A stretch of DNA of 64,000 bases from Dyadobacter sp. CY345 (GTDB lineage Bacteria > Bacteroidota > Bacteroidia > Cytophagales > Spirosomataceae): contig NZ_JAKFFS010000006.1 of the NCBI RefSeq assembly GCF_021502725.1, forward strand, positions 248,001 through 312,000. Direction: 5' to 3'. Each line of letters opens with the position of its first letter. Within the stretch, counting starts at the first letter, position 1. The notes under the pieces are model-generated. The model saw only the letters and a list, made by a program, of their open reading frames with translations, did no database searches and was not told the origin of the DNA. The position numbers and the translations under genes were made by a program. Shown one piece after another: positions 7,880 to 18,000 of the stretch.

Positions 7880-9823
7880 ATGAATATGGACAAACACAGT
7901 TCAAAGGCGTCTGCTGCTGGACTTTTAATTGCGCTTGGCATTATCTATGGTGACATCGGTACATCGCCGTTATACACAATGCAGGCAATCATTGGAACGG
8001 AGCGCATCTCACTCGACCTGATTTATGGAGCCGTATCATGCATTTTCTGGACACTATCTCTCCAAACAACGCTAAAATATGTCATATTAATCCTGAGAGC
8101 GGACAACAATGGTGAAGGTGGAATTCTTGCTCTTTATACATTAATCCGAAAAAATGCAAAATGGCTCATAGTACCGGCAATTATTGGGGCGAGCACATTG
8201 CTGGCAGATGGGATTATCACGCCGCCAATGTCTGTGTCTTCGGCTATTGAAGGTTTAAGAATTATTTATCCTGAGATTGAGACAATGCCTATTGTCATTG
8301 GTATCATTACGTTATTATTCATCATACAGATTTTTGGCACCACGCTGGTGGGAAGGGCGTTCGGCCCCGTCATGACCATCTGGTTTTTAATGCTATTCGT
8401 TTTGGGAGCTGCGCAGGTTATTCAGCATCCGGAAATCCTGAAAGCTCTTAATCCCTACTATGCCTACAACTTACTCGTATCACAACCAAACGGTTTTTGG
8501 TTATTGGGCGCTGTTTTTCTCTGTACGACAGGGGCAGAAGCGCTTTACTCAGATCTGGGACATTGCGGAAAGGGCAATATCAGAGTAAGCTGGATTTTCG
8601 TTAAATCCTGTCTTGTAATTAATTATTTCGGACAAGGTGCCTGGCTGGCTCTTCACGCCGGCGAGCTTCTTGATGGCCGGAAACCGTTTTATGAAATTAT
8701 GCCAGGTTGGTGGCTTATTGCCGGAATCAGCATTGCAACGATGGCCGCGGTCATAGCTAGTCAGGCACTGATTAGCGGTTCATTTACGTTGATTTCGGAA
8801 GCGATCCGACTTAATCTTTGGCCAAAAGTTCGACTGATCTACCCAAGTGACCAGAAGGGACAGCTTTACGTTCCAAGTTTAAACTGGCTTCTTTGGGCAG
8901 GATGTATCGGCGTGGTTCTCTATTTTGAAGAATCGACCCATATGGAAGCGGCGTATGGCCTCGCCATTACGCTGACAATGATTATGACAACGGTTTTGTT
9001 TTCCTTTTACTTATTCGTAATTAAGAAAAATAAAATCGCAGCGGGCGTGTTTTTACTCGTTTATCTGGCTATTGAAATTTCATTTCTTGCGGCTAATTTA
9101 CTTAAATTCTCACATGGTGGCTGGGTTTCACTGCTGCTTGCTTTGGTCATAGCAGCTGTGATGGGTTTATGGTTGAAAGCCCATTATATCAAACTTCGGT
9201 TAACAGAATTTGTTGATTTGAAACGCCATATTTCATCTCTGAAAGAACTTAGCAATGACATCAGCATACCTAAATATGCGACACACCTGATCTTTATGTC
9301 AAATGCTGATCAGGAAGATGAAATCGAGAGCAAGATTCTTTACTCAATTTTCCAAAAACGTCCAAAAAGGGCTGATATCTATTGGTTTGTGCACGTGGAA
9401 ACGACAAACGAACCATATACAATGGACTATCATGTGAATGTGATGGCCGAAGATGATGTAATTAAAATTACTTTCCGCCTGGGATTTAGAATTGAACAGC
9501 GCATCAATCTCTTTTTACGAAAAGTGGTGGAAGATATGGTTTTAAATAAAGAAGTTGATGTGACCAGTCGTTATGAATCCCTAAACCGGCAAAATGTAAT
9601 GGGCGATTTTCGGTTTGTTGTCCTGGAACGTTTCCTGTCCGTCGAAAATGATCTTTCCTGGTTTGACGAATTCGTAATGAAATTTTATTTCAGTATAAAA
9701 AGCATTACAAACTCAGAAGCTAAATGGTTTGGTTTGGATAGCAGCTCAGTAAAAACCGAAAAGGTCCCGCTGGTAATCCGTCCTAATCGAAATATAAGAA
9801 TGCACAGGGTTTATGATCATTGA
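7880..9823 (+). CDS. kup: Kup low-affinity potassium transporter
   Basis: A 647-aa KUP/HAK/KT-family inner-membrane K+ uptake protein, probably H+-coupled. The N-terminal signature GIIYGDIGTSPLYTM is present, followed by NGEGGILALYTLI and DGIITPPMSVSSAIEGL, all diagnostic of the family. About 12 membrane helices span residues 12-430, and a soluble C-terminal domain of some 210 residues follows, normal for Kup. Met3 (7886) is an alternative start. It is monocistronic. Bacteroidota promoter elements are not obvious in front of it. Confidence 0.96.
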   Translation: MNMDKHSSKASAAGLLIALGIIYGDIGTSPLYTMQAIIGTERISLDLIYGAVSCIFWTLSLQTTLKYVILILRADNNGEGGILALYTLIRKNAKWLIVPAIIGASTLLADGIITPPMSVSSAIEGLRIIYPEIETMPIVIGIITLLFIIQIFGTTLVGRAFGPVMTIWFLMLFVLGAAQVIQHPEILKALNPYYAYNLLVSQPNGFWLLGAVFLCTTGAEALYSDLGHCGKGNIRVSWIFVKSCLVINYFGQGAWLALHAGELLDGRKPFYEIMPGWWLIAGISIATMAAVIASQALISGSFTLISEAIRLNLWPKVRLIYPSDQKGQLYVPSLNWLLWAGCIGVVLYFEESTHMEAAYGLAITLTMIMTTVLFSFYLFVIKKNKIAAGVFLLVYLAIEISFLAANLLKFSHGGWVSLLLALVIAAVMGLWLKAHYIKLRLTEFVDLKRHISSLKELSNDISIPKYATHLIFMSNADQEDEIESKILYSIFQKRPKRADIYWFVHVETTNEPYTMDYHVNVMAEDDVIKITFRLGFRIEQRINLFLRKVVEDMVLNKEVDVTSRYESLNRQNVMGDFRFVVLERFLSVENDLSWFDEFVMKFYFSIKSITNSEAKWFGLDSSSVKTEKVPLVIRPNRNIRMHRVYDH

Positions 9824-9846
9824 TTGATTTGGAAATCTGGTATTTG

Positions 9847-9879
9847 CCTTGCCCGTTCAACAAAGTATAACGAGCAAGG
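9847..9879 (+). terminator. Hairpin after kup (no T tract)
   Basis: An 11-bp stem with one C-A mismatch (9847-9857 with 9869-9879) lies 24 bp after the kup stop. Because no T run follows, it may be an mRNA-end stabilising hairpin rather than a true intrinsic terminator. Confidence 0.45.
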
Positions 9880-10030
9880 ATCGGCGGAATTATTCAGGCA
9901 ATCTTGTAAAAGCCAATCAGTCGCAGCAAGTTGAAAAGATTTAAAATTTGGTAGTAGAAAGCCATACCCAGGTCGCTGCTAATTAACTTTTACAGGTTCA
10001 CAGTCTCATTATTTCGAATTAATATTTTTC

Positions 10031-10064
10031 AAGGAGCGGCATGATTTCTTTCATGTCGCTCCTT
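10031..10064 (+). terminator. Strong hairpin in the kup / lipoprotein intergenic region
   Basis: A 14-bp stem with one G-T pair and a 6-nt loop (10031-10044 with 10051-10064). The T tract after it is short (TTTGC). It could end kup transcripts or be a structured RNA element. Confidence 0.5.
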
Positions 10065-10136
10065 TGCATATGCAGCAAATGCTCCCCGTTCTAACATGCG
10101 CGGATACTAATGCGTTTTCAACAGTACTTCAAAAAC

Positions 10137-10152
10137 TAGACAACGTTGTCTA
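10137..10152. promoter_or_regulatory. Perfect 16-bp palindrome, candidate operator
   Basis: TAGACAACGTTGTCTA is a perfect palindrome with a CG centre, the general shape of LacI-family operators. It covers the TTG (10146-10148) that would be the -33 element of the promoter whose -7 element is TAACTTTG at 10171-10178. One 16-bp palindrome is expected by chance in a window this size, so position is the main support. Confidence 0.45.
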
Positions 10153-10178
10153 CCCTAGTAATGCGCCAACTAACTTTG
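10146..10178 (+). promoter_or_regulatory. Candidate Bacteroidota promoter for the propeller lipoprotein
   Basis: TTG at 10146-10148, a 22-nt spacer and TAACTTTG at 10171-10178 fit the Bacteroidota primary-sigma pattern (TTG ... TAnnTTTG). The gene starts about 155 nt further on. Confidence 0.5.
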
Positions 10179-10332
10179 GCACAATAATTTAAATAACACA
10201 CAGTGAGGAGAACTCTGAGTCAGGCGATTGAAATTTAGTTAATTACCTCATTTCATTCAACTAACAAGTTTCAGGAATTCATCTCAATCTAACCAGCATT
10301 ACATTCATATCAACTTAACCAAACTACATTTT

Positions 10333-11283
10333 ATGAAATCATCTCGCCTCATTCAGTCTTTAACACTTATTTCTGTGCTGGGCCTTAGCGCTTGTGAAGA
10401 TCACCGCGATAGTCCAAATGCGCCATTTCCCGAACGTATCGATTTTGTAGCTGAGCGCCAATACCCGGAAGGGATAGCTTACTCTTCTCAGTTATCGAAA
10501 TTCCTGATAACTTCAATCCCATTAGGGAAAATCGGGACGGTCAGCACCGACGGAAAATATGAAGATTTGATTAACGCACCGGAATTGATCAGCGGAATCG
10601 GTATGAAAGTTGCCGGAAATTACGCATTTGTTTGCAACAGTGACCGTGGTATATCAGTTAAAAGTACAACAGCAGGCGCTTTTCAAACCGCAGAACTTTT
10701 GGTCTTCAACCTGACTACACGACAATTGGAACGCCGCACAAATCTGGCTTCGCTGATCCCGGCTGAGCAGCGGAACTTCGCTAACGACGTAACACTTGCG
10801 CCGGATGGTACCGCCTTTGTTACTGACTCTTTTTCGCCGGTGATTTACCGGGTTTCTCCGGATGGAATTGCCAGTGTTCTGGCGCGGGATGAAGTTAATT
10901 TTACAAGCCCTGGTTTTGGATTAAATGGGATTGTTTACCATCCTGACGGTTACCTCATCGTTGCGAACACCGGACAGGGAAAACTCTTTAAAGTGGATTT
11001 ACAAAATGGCAATCAGGTGAGTGAAATTATAGGCACAGGCGCGCTTCCGGGTGATGGTTTAACACTTCTTGATGGCGATTTGTACGTCGTGACAGGTGGA
11101 GCACGCGTCGCTCAACTTCGCAGCAGCGACAACTGGAAAACTGCTTCGATCCTAAAATTTGATGAGGTCGGTTACTTAGGTGCAACAACCAGCGTTGCAG
11201 TTAATAATCAAATATATACACTGAATGCACGAATCGGAACAATTGGAGATGCCCGGGATTTTAGTATTCAGCGGTTCCGTTAA
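10333..11283 (+). CDS. SMP-30/gluconolactonase-like beta-propeller lipoprotein
   Basis: A 316-aa lipoprotein. The signal peptide ends in a clear lipobox (LGLSAC, Cys21). The mature part shows repeated propeller-blade phrases: EGIAYSSQLSKFLITS, NDVTLAPDGTAFVTDS, NGIVYHPDGYLIVAN and DGLTLLDGDLYVVTGG. This is the SMP-30 / gluconolaconase / strictosidine-synthase-like fold, usually a six-bladed propeller with a central metal. The N-D of NDVTLAPDGTAFVTDS and N-G of LNGIVYHPDG correspond to the positions that bind the metal in that superfamily. The substrate is unknown; sugar lactones are one possibility. It is a single gene with a terminator after it. Confidence 0.8.
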   Translation: MKSSRLIQSLTLISVLGLSACEDHRDSPNAPFPERIDFVAERQYPEGIAYSSQLSKFLITSIPLGKIGTVSTDGKYEDLINAPELISGIGMKVAGNYAFVCNSDRGISVKSTTAGAFQTAELLVFNLTTRQLERRTNLASLIPAEQRNFANDVTLAPDGTAFVTDSFSPVIYRVSPDGIASVLARDEVNFTSPGFGLNGIVYHPDGYLIVANTGQGKLFKVDLQNGNQVSEIIGTGALPGDGLTLLDGDLYVVTGGARVAQLRSSDNWKTASILKFDEVGYLGATTSVAVNNQIYTLNARIGTIGDARDFSIQRFR

Positions 11284-11331
11284 TCTCAGAAAAATCTAAT
11301 CAATCTATTTTGAGGGTTGATAAAATTATAA

Positions 11332-11372
11332 GCGCAATAAGATCTCCGAAACTAAACGGAAGCTTATTGCGC
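11332..11372. terminator. Bidirectional hairpin terminator
   Basis: A 10-bp perfect outer stem (11332-11341 with 11363-11372) plus an inner TCCG/CGGA stem, followed by TAATTTTTT. It lies between the converging lipoprotein gene and phosphodiesterase gene. Confidence 0.85.
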
Positions 11373-11420
11373 CTAATTTTTTGGAAATAACCTGACCGCC
11401 GGTCAACGAATCGAGTTTAA

Positions 11421-12671
11421 TTATTCAACAATCCAGCGGTTAACCGAATTATATTTTCCCTCCACTACAAGTTTATAAAAACCCTTTGGCAGTTTATTGA
11501 TATCTATCGAAGCTTTCCCGGCCAAAACAGGTACCTGACTCATAAGCATATAGCGGTCGTTCCCTCCGGTTTCAAAATGATTAGTAACAGATACCCAAAT
11601 CTTTACATCACCTTCATTATTTTTTGCCGACCAGCTCACGTTTATCTTGCCATCCGCCTTTGTAGCTGCCAGCTCTGACACGGAAATTTTTCCTGTCAAC
11701 GAGATTCCGTCCAACTCGAAGAATTGTTCTTTCGGTATTTTCAGATCCAGATGCCGTGCCATGGTTGGCATGATATCGACAATAGAAGGAATTTGCTTGT
11801 GATCAGCGGATTTCGTAAAATAATCATTTAAATCCTTTGCGTTGGTAACAATCCAGGTACTGCGCTCGGCATCTGATTGACCACCATGATCTTTCCCTGA
11901 GGGTTCTCCCCTTCCATGATCAGTTGTAATAAAGACCTGCCAGTTTTCGCCATGCTTACTCTCCCTTTCCTTGACCGCCTGCCAAAGCTGGCCCATCTGC
12001 GTATCCATCCGCTTGACAGCATTAAAAAATTGATCACTATTTCCGTAACGGTGCCCCATGTCGTCCGTAAATTCGAGATAAACCCACGACAGGTCAGGCG
12101 CTTCATTTTTAATGTGTAAGGCAGCCTCATCCACTACCTTTCCGTCAATCTTACTGATGTACTCAGCATTTTTGTCGTGTGGGAAGTTGATCGTATCCAG
12201 TTCAAAACCATCGAAAAAATAATCCATTTTCATTTTCCCAGTTTCCGGTAAATCCGTTCCAATCAGCTTAGTGCGGTTATCAAGCCAGGTAGAATAAATT
12301 GCCGTCTTTTTCGCAGGATAGGCTTCCCGGAAAAATCTGAATATGGTCCAGTAATGATAGTTGGGCTTTTTGATATTGTTATCCCATACGTTGTGTTTAT
12401 TTACCCAGGTTCCCGTCAAAAGGCTGTTGTAGCCTACCGCAGAAATCGTAGGCGTTTGGGAATAGGTTTTTTTCTCGCCACCCACATAAGCCCGGGTAAT
12501 GCCTCCAACTTTGGCAATGGCATCCAGATTTGGAGTCGATACTTTTTTTAACTGTTCGTAGGATATACCATCGACGATCACAAACAAAGCTTTATTTTTA
12601 CTGTTTTGTGCAAAAGCAGCGTCTCCAAAAAGAAGTGAAACCGCAAAAAAGACAGACCGTTTTAAATACAT
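11421..12671 (-). CDS. Secreted alkaline-phosphatase-superfamily phosphodiesterase
   Basis: A 416-aa protein with a signal peptide (cleavage near AFAQ). It has the nucleotide pyrophosphatase/phosphodiesterase arrangement of the alkaline phosphatase superfamily: FVIVDGISYEQL (first metal Asp), a nucleophile region SQTPTISAVGYNSLLTG, DDMGHRYG (Asp/His metal ligands) and FITTDHGRG (Asp-His). The C-terminal 100 residues are beta-rich and may be a carbohydrate-binding or sandwich domain. It is expected to cleave phosphoester or phosphodiester bonds in the periplasm or outside the cell. The substrate is not evident and neighbours give no clue. Confidence 0.88.
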   Translation of the reverse strand: MYLKRSVFFAVSLLFGDAAFAQNSKNKALFVIVDGISYEQLKKVSTPNLDAIAKVGGITRAYVGGEKKTYSQTPTISAVGYNSLLTGTWVNKHNVWDNNIKKPNYHYWTIFRFFREAYPAKKTAIYSTWLDNRTKLIGTDLPETGKMKMDYFFDGFELDTINFPHDKNAEYISKIDGKVVDEAALHIKNEAPDLSWVYLEFTDDMGHRYGNSDQFFNAVKRMDTQMGQLWQAVKERESKHGENWQVFITTDHGRGEPSGKDHGGQSDAERSTWIVTNAKDLNDYFTKSADHKQIPSIVDIMPTMARHLDLKIPKEQFFELDGISLTGKISVSELAATKADGKINVSWSAKNNEGDVKIWVSVTNHFETGGNDRYMLMSQVPVLAGKASIDINKLPKGFYKLVVEGKYNSVNRWIVE

Positions 12672-12991
12672 TTTTTATCTTAATTTTTAATAATTTTAAT
12701 TCAAAAACTCAATTGTCCTAATAATGCACAGATATTTCGTTCTATATCGAAGACTAATTTGAATAACTTTCTGATCTTGAATGACTATTCCCAAAGGTTT
12801 GCAAAATTGCTGAATCAACCGCAGAATAGTTTTACTTCAATATTAATTTATCTTCACTATTCTGCCCGCTACGGAGAGAATTTAGCTGTCCATTTTTTTT
12901 GGGAGTGGAAAGTCACGTGACGGAACGTTCCAAATTGCAAAAAAAGCCGTCCGAACATAGTCCGACGGCTTCTGTTTACCTAATTCTTGAT
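12672..12991. other. Intergenic region before the phosphodiesterase gene
   Basis: About 320 bp that holds the promoter region of the phosphodiesterase gene (minus) and the terminator of the OmpA gene at 12944-12971. No further gene is supported. Confidence 0.4.
12944..12971 (-). terminator. Terminator of the OmpA-domain gene
   Basis: An 8-bp GC-rich stem (12944-12951 with 12964-12971) which, read on the minus strand, is followed by a run of seven T, 20 bp after the stop of the gene at 12992. Confidence 0.88.
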
Positions 12992-14296
12992 TTACATTTT
13001 AACAAATTCAACACGCCTGTTATTAGCTTTCCCGGCTGTCGTGTCGTTAGAATCGACGGGCTCTGCCTCTCCCTTGCCATCACTTTGCAGCCGCGAAGCT
13101 TCAATTTCAAACGTTGCCGAAAGCGCAGAGCGCACCGCATTTGCTCTTTTTTTGGAGAGTTCGACATTTGTAAGTTCATCGCCATCGGAATCTGTATAGC
13201 CGATAATATTTACTTTAAGTGAGGAATTCTCCTTCAATAACTGAGCGATATCCTGTAAAGTACCAAATGACTCTGGTTTAATCTGATCACTGTTCACGTC
13301 AAAGAGAATACCATTTGTACTGAATTTACCTGCACTCGCCAGTTTGTTTCTCAGATTAGGAGCACCAACAGCCAGGCGGATGTTCCCCGTAAAAAATGCA
13401 CCTTCTTTATTGTCATATTCGGGATTGCTTGACGAAAAAATCATGGAATTCAAAACTGCCCCGGCATCCAGCGCCCTCGGCAGATCCAATACCTTTGTAC
13501 TGTCCAGATAGACCCGGATACGTTGTTTTTGCCGCCAGATTGAAATTTTAACCGCTGGCTTGTCTGGTGTTTTAAATTCAGGGACACTATTCTTGTACTG
13601 ATCACCTATTAGGTTCGTTGAGTAGTACATCTGTCCTTTGCCTGATGCCGGCTGAAAAACGAGTTTAAAATTCGCAACATCCGACACTTGCATTTGTGCT
13701 CCCATTTTAAACTTTTCATCAACAGTTTTGGTCTGGATCAGACTGATCATCCATTGACCAATGCCGGCAACCTGTTTGTTGGCCATCAGCTCCATTTGAA
13801 GTGTAAAATTTTCAGGCAAATCACCATTCATATTTTCTGGATAAAATACGCCGGATTGTGCCATACGAAGCCATTTTCCTTCCCGGCCATCGATCTTTAC
13901 GAGCTCAGCGCTTGACCTGGTGTTCCAGTTTGATGGAAAATCCCCAAGTGACTCCTGAGAAAAATCTTCCAAAACAATCACCTTTTCACCAGCAATAAAA
14001 TCAAATTTTGAGTAAGAATTAATGTCATGAATTTCGGTACCTCTTTCGCTTGTATTCTGAGGTTTTTGTTCAGCTTCCGGGCTATTAGTTGACACTGTAG
14101 AAGACTCCGGTTGTGAAGGCGTTTCCTGGGGTTCCGTTTTATTTTTTGGTTTCTTTTTCTGAGTTGCCTTGTCTATTGACTGATCAATTTTTTCGCCTAC
14201 CTTTTGTTCAACTTTATTCCGAACGCGATCTAAAAGCTGTGCGTTGCTTTCAATGGCATAAACACTTACTATTAAAATCAATAAGATTTTTTTCAT
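12992..14296 (-). CDS. OmpA-domain secreted protein
   Basis: A 434-aa protein with a signal peptide (cleavage near SNAQ). A charged, Pro/Ser/Gln-rich linker follows (about residues 20-90), then a beta-sandwich-like middle domain (about 95-320; concanavalin-like pattern, e.g. VIVLEDFSQESLGDFPSNW). The C-terminal OmpA/MotB peptidoglycan-binding domain (about 325-434) contains GILFDVNSDQIKPES, VNIIGYTDSDGDELTN, LSKKRANAVRSAL and NRRVEFV. The OmpA domain is known to bind diaminopimelate in peptidoglycan, so the protein probably links the outer membrane or periplasm to the wall. The role of the middle domain is unknown. Confidence 0.92.
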   Translation of the reverse strand: MKKILLILIVSVYAIESNAQLLDRVRNKVEQKVGEKIDQSIDKATQKKKPKNKTEPQETPSQPESSTVSTNSPEAEQKPQNTSERGTEIHDINSYSKFDFIAGEKVIVLEDFSQESLGDFPSNWNTRSSAELVKIDGREGKWLRMAQSGVFYPENMNGDLPENFTLQMELMANKQVAGIGQWMISLIQTKTVDEKFKMGAQMQVSDVANFKLVFQPASGKGQMYYSTNLIGDQYKNSVPEFKTPDKPAVKISIWRQKQRIRVYLDSTKVLDLPRALDAGAVLNSMIFSSSNPEYDNKEGAFFTGNIRLAVGAPNLRNKLASAGKFSTNGILFDVNSDQIKPESFGTLQDIAQLLKENSSLKVNIIGYTDSDGDELTNVELSKKRANAVRSALSATFEIEASRLQSDGKGEAEPVDSNDTTAGKANNRRVEFVKM

Positions 14297-15070
14297 TGCT
14301 AAAAATTAGAATTATAAAATCACCAGAGGAAGCTGCAAAACAGTCCATGGGAGCAAATCAGACTAAAATCATTGTTATTACCAAATTAAATTTGAGTTAA
14401 GAAATGCGTAAAATACTGGGCTCCTCCGGACTGCTGTAACAACGCTTAAAAGCTTACTCTCTTTGTAACCGCTATTTTACTGAATATAAATGAGTTAACA
14501 TCTGAAAAAATTTATTAGTGAATTTTGAATTAATTTCAGTCGTCTCAATACTTAAAAAATCTTATACTAAATCTTCCGCCAGTTTTAAAAAAATCGTCCT
14601 CAACGCCTGATTCCTGGCAAAGGCCCAAACCATCTCTTTCCGTAATGGCCAACGCTTATGCATACCATAAACATCAAAATTTTTTTATCACTTGCAGCTG
14701 CCTTGATATTTGATCCAAATAAAAATATTTCTATCTTAATTGCTTGTTTTACAGGGATTATCGAACTTAAAAAGGCACCGTACATAAATTATTTTGAGAC
14801 CAATTTGCCTGCGTCCAGAAGAGATAAATTTGCGATAATCAAAACAACATTTAGGTTTGAATTCCGCTGCCGTTTTTTAATAATTCCTATTTCACAATTA
14901 ACAATTTCTTCATTTTTGTTTCAGTAATTAAAGCAGCAAAAAAGTGATTTTTGTCTCAACCAAAGGTTTCAAAGCATTTGACGTTAAACAAATTACAAAG
15001 AACTCTCCTCGAAATATAAATGAAAGATGCCGATTGAATAGTTGTCGTACTCATCTCAAAAGCTTATTTT
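14297..15070. other. 774-bp intergenic region upstream of susC
   Basis: Long AT-rich divergent region between the OmpA-domain gene and the SusC gene. A short hydrophobic frame at 14658-14927 exists but lacks any support. I see no ECF sigma or anti-sigma gene, repeat, RNA gene or convincing hairpin. It should contain the SusCD promoter. Confidence 0.4.
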
Positions 15071-18000
15071 ATGTTAAAAACATTACCTATTCCTAAACAT
15101 TTTCGGAAGCTCTCCCGGGTTGTGCTTTGCCAGGCGTTACTTGCCGGGAGTCTGGTTCCGGTTTCAAAAGCAGAATTCAATGTGCTGAGCACCATTAGAA
15201 TCGACAAAACTATTACCGGGCGAATTATCGATGAAACTGGCAGCGGACTGCCTGGTGTAAGTGTTATCGTAAAAGGAAGCAGCTCAGGAACCATTTCAGA
15301 CGGTGAAGGAAAATACCAGATCAGCGTTCCCGATAACGCAGTCTCGCTAATATTTTCCTATGTCGGTTACCTGTCCGTAGAAACTCCGGTCGGAAACGCG
15401 ACTTCTCTGGATATCACCATGCAGCCTGACGCTAGAAACCTGAATGAAGTGGTGGTCACTGCCCTTGGTATCAAACAGGAAACCAAGCGTCTAGGCTATG
15501 CGGTTCAGGAGTTGAAGGGTTCGGATTTGGACAAAGCCCGCGAGACCAATTTTGTCAGTGGGCTGGCAGGAAAAATTGCCGGCGTTCAAGTCATGACCAG
15601 CCCGAGCGGTATCGGGGGCTCGGCACGTATAACCATTCGGGGGGATAAATCTCTTGATATTAATAAAAACCAGCCGCTTTTTGTAATTGACGGCGTACCA
15701 ATTACCAATGCATTAACGGGTTCAAGCGGACGGGATTTTCAGGAACTCGATTATGGAAACGGAGCTTCACTGATTAATCCGGATGATGTAGAATCTATGA
15801 CTGTGCTTAAAGGTGCGAATGCATCGGCACTGTATGGGTCCCGCGGCGCGAACGGTGTGATCGTCATTACCACCAAATCAGGTAAGAACAGCAAAGGGCT
15901 GGGCGTATCGGTAAATGCCGGCCTGACTTTTGAAAACCCTCTGATACTTCCTGATTTTCAGCGCGTTTATGGTCAGGGGAACAATGGTGAATTTAGTTTC
16001 GTAGATGGAAATGGCGGCGGTATTCGTGATGGTGTGGATGAAAGCTGGGGTCCGCAAATGGACGGAAGACTTATTGCCCAACACAATTCTCCAACTTCGA
16101 ATGGCTTCCGTGGCGGTGATATCTCCCTGGTTGATGACGGTGTCCTGGGATCACCCGCAGACCTTGCTGCACGTGGAACGATCACGCCAACCCCCTTTCT
16201 TCCCGGGAACGATCTGAAAGAATTCTACGAAACAGGTATAACCAAAAATACCAACATTTCAGTTACCGGAGCTAATGAAAAGGGCGATTTCAGATTATCC
16301 TACACGTTGCTTGACCAAAAGGGAATTATTCCAAATACGGATATAAAGCGTAACACGTTTGCTATCAACACCGGTTATAACCTGTCGCCAAAACTTTCTG
16401 TTCGTATCTCGGCGAATTATGTAAATTCAGCAAGCGACAACCGCCCGAACCTGACATACGGAACCGAGAGTATCATCTATCTGCTGCACTGCTGGATGGG
16501 TCAAAATGTAGACTTGAACAGTTTGAAAAACTACTGGATTCCCGGAATGGAAAATAAACAGCAGTTCAATTTCAATTATAACTACCACGATAATCCATAT
16601 TTCAACCTATACGAAAATACGAACAGCCAAAGCGCGAACAGGATTTTCGGAAACATTGCCGTTAAATATAACTTTAACGATTGGCTGAGTTTACAGGTAA
16701 GAGGCGGTACTGACTTTAATAATGATCTCAGAAAAAGAAGACGTGCTTTCAGCACGCAGAGATTTCCGTTTGGCAGCTACCGTGAGGAACGTGTAAAAAA
16801 TGGAGAATCTAACTTTGACTTCCTGTTTAACGCTTCAAAAGAGATTAACGAAACCTTTACAATCGGAGCAAATTTTGGAGGAAACCGCCAGATCAGTAAA
16901 ACAAATAATTTTGAAGTTACGGCGCCTCAGCTTTTGATCCCTGGAATTTACAGCTTTAATAACACCCGCGTCGCGCTGGTAAGCTCGATCGACGATATCA
17001 ATAAAGTAGTCAACAGTTTATACGGGTCAGTTCAGTTTGGTTATAAAAACTTCCTATTCCTGGATGTGACCGCTCGAAATGACTGGTCAACAGCGCTGAC
17101 GCTTCCAGCGGCGGCTGATTCGTTAGGACAAACGATCAATTCCTACTTTTATCCTTCTGCATCATTGAGTGCAGTGGTAAGCGATATTGTTCAACTTCCT
17201 GAATGGGTTTCATTCGGTAAAGTTCGCACCAGTTTAGCTCAGGTAGGTAACGACACAGATCCTTACCGTTTCACATCCGGCTATATCCGCGACAATCCAT
17301 GGGGTGATTATCCAATTTACAATTCCAACAGCACACTTGTAAATTACAATCTGAAACCTGAGATCAGTACATCCTTTGAAATTGGTACTGAATGGCGGTT
17401 TTTGAAGAGCCGTGCAGGTCTGGATTTTACTTTTTATAATATCAATACAAGAAATCAGATTCTTCCATCCGTGCCCGTTTCGCTTACATCTGGGTACAAT
17501 ACTAGGATCGTAAATGCCGGTGAGATCAGAAACTACGGGTTTGAAGTTGTGCTTTCAGGAACACCGATACAAACCGAGGCTTTCCGTTGGGATATCGGAG
17601 TGAACTGGTCGGCCAACCGCAGCAAAGTAATCGAATTTGATGGTGTGGTTGAGGATTACCAAATGGCTGAACGTCACGGCGTATCGATCCGCGCACAGGT
17701 TGGCGAACGCATGGGAGATATGTATGCTATTGGTTTCAAACGTGTTGAAGATAGAAACAGTCCTTATTTTGGCCAGAAAATATTGAACGAATCTGGCCGG
17801 TATGTCAGCACGAATAACCGTATCAAGGTAGGAAATTATAATGCCGACTGGATGGCAGGTATCCGCAATACCTTTACCTATAAAAATGTAAGTCTGGGTG
17901 CGCTTTTGGATATCCGTCACGGCGGACAGATTTTCTCTGAAACTTTTGTTGTAGGACTGGAAGCAGGTCAGCTGGAAGAAACTTTGGAAGGACGCGCAAA

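Larger units (their letters stand above)
9824..10332 (+). other. Intergenic region with two hairpins and a palindromic promoter
   Basis: About 509 bp without a gene. From left to right it holds a hairpin after kup (9847-9879), a second strong hairpin (10031-10064), a 16-bp perfect palindrome (10137-10152) and a TAnnTTTG element (10171-10178). A leader of about 150 nt then precedes the lipoprotein gene. Confidence 0.6.

Noticed and set aside
14658..14927. 89-aa hydrophobic frame upstream of the SusC gene
   Set aside because: Composition is that of AT-rich noncoding DNA (many Ile, Phe, Lys, Arg), no family pattern, no terminator or start signal.
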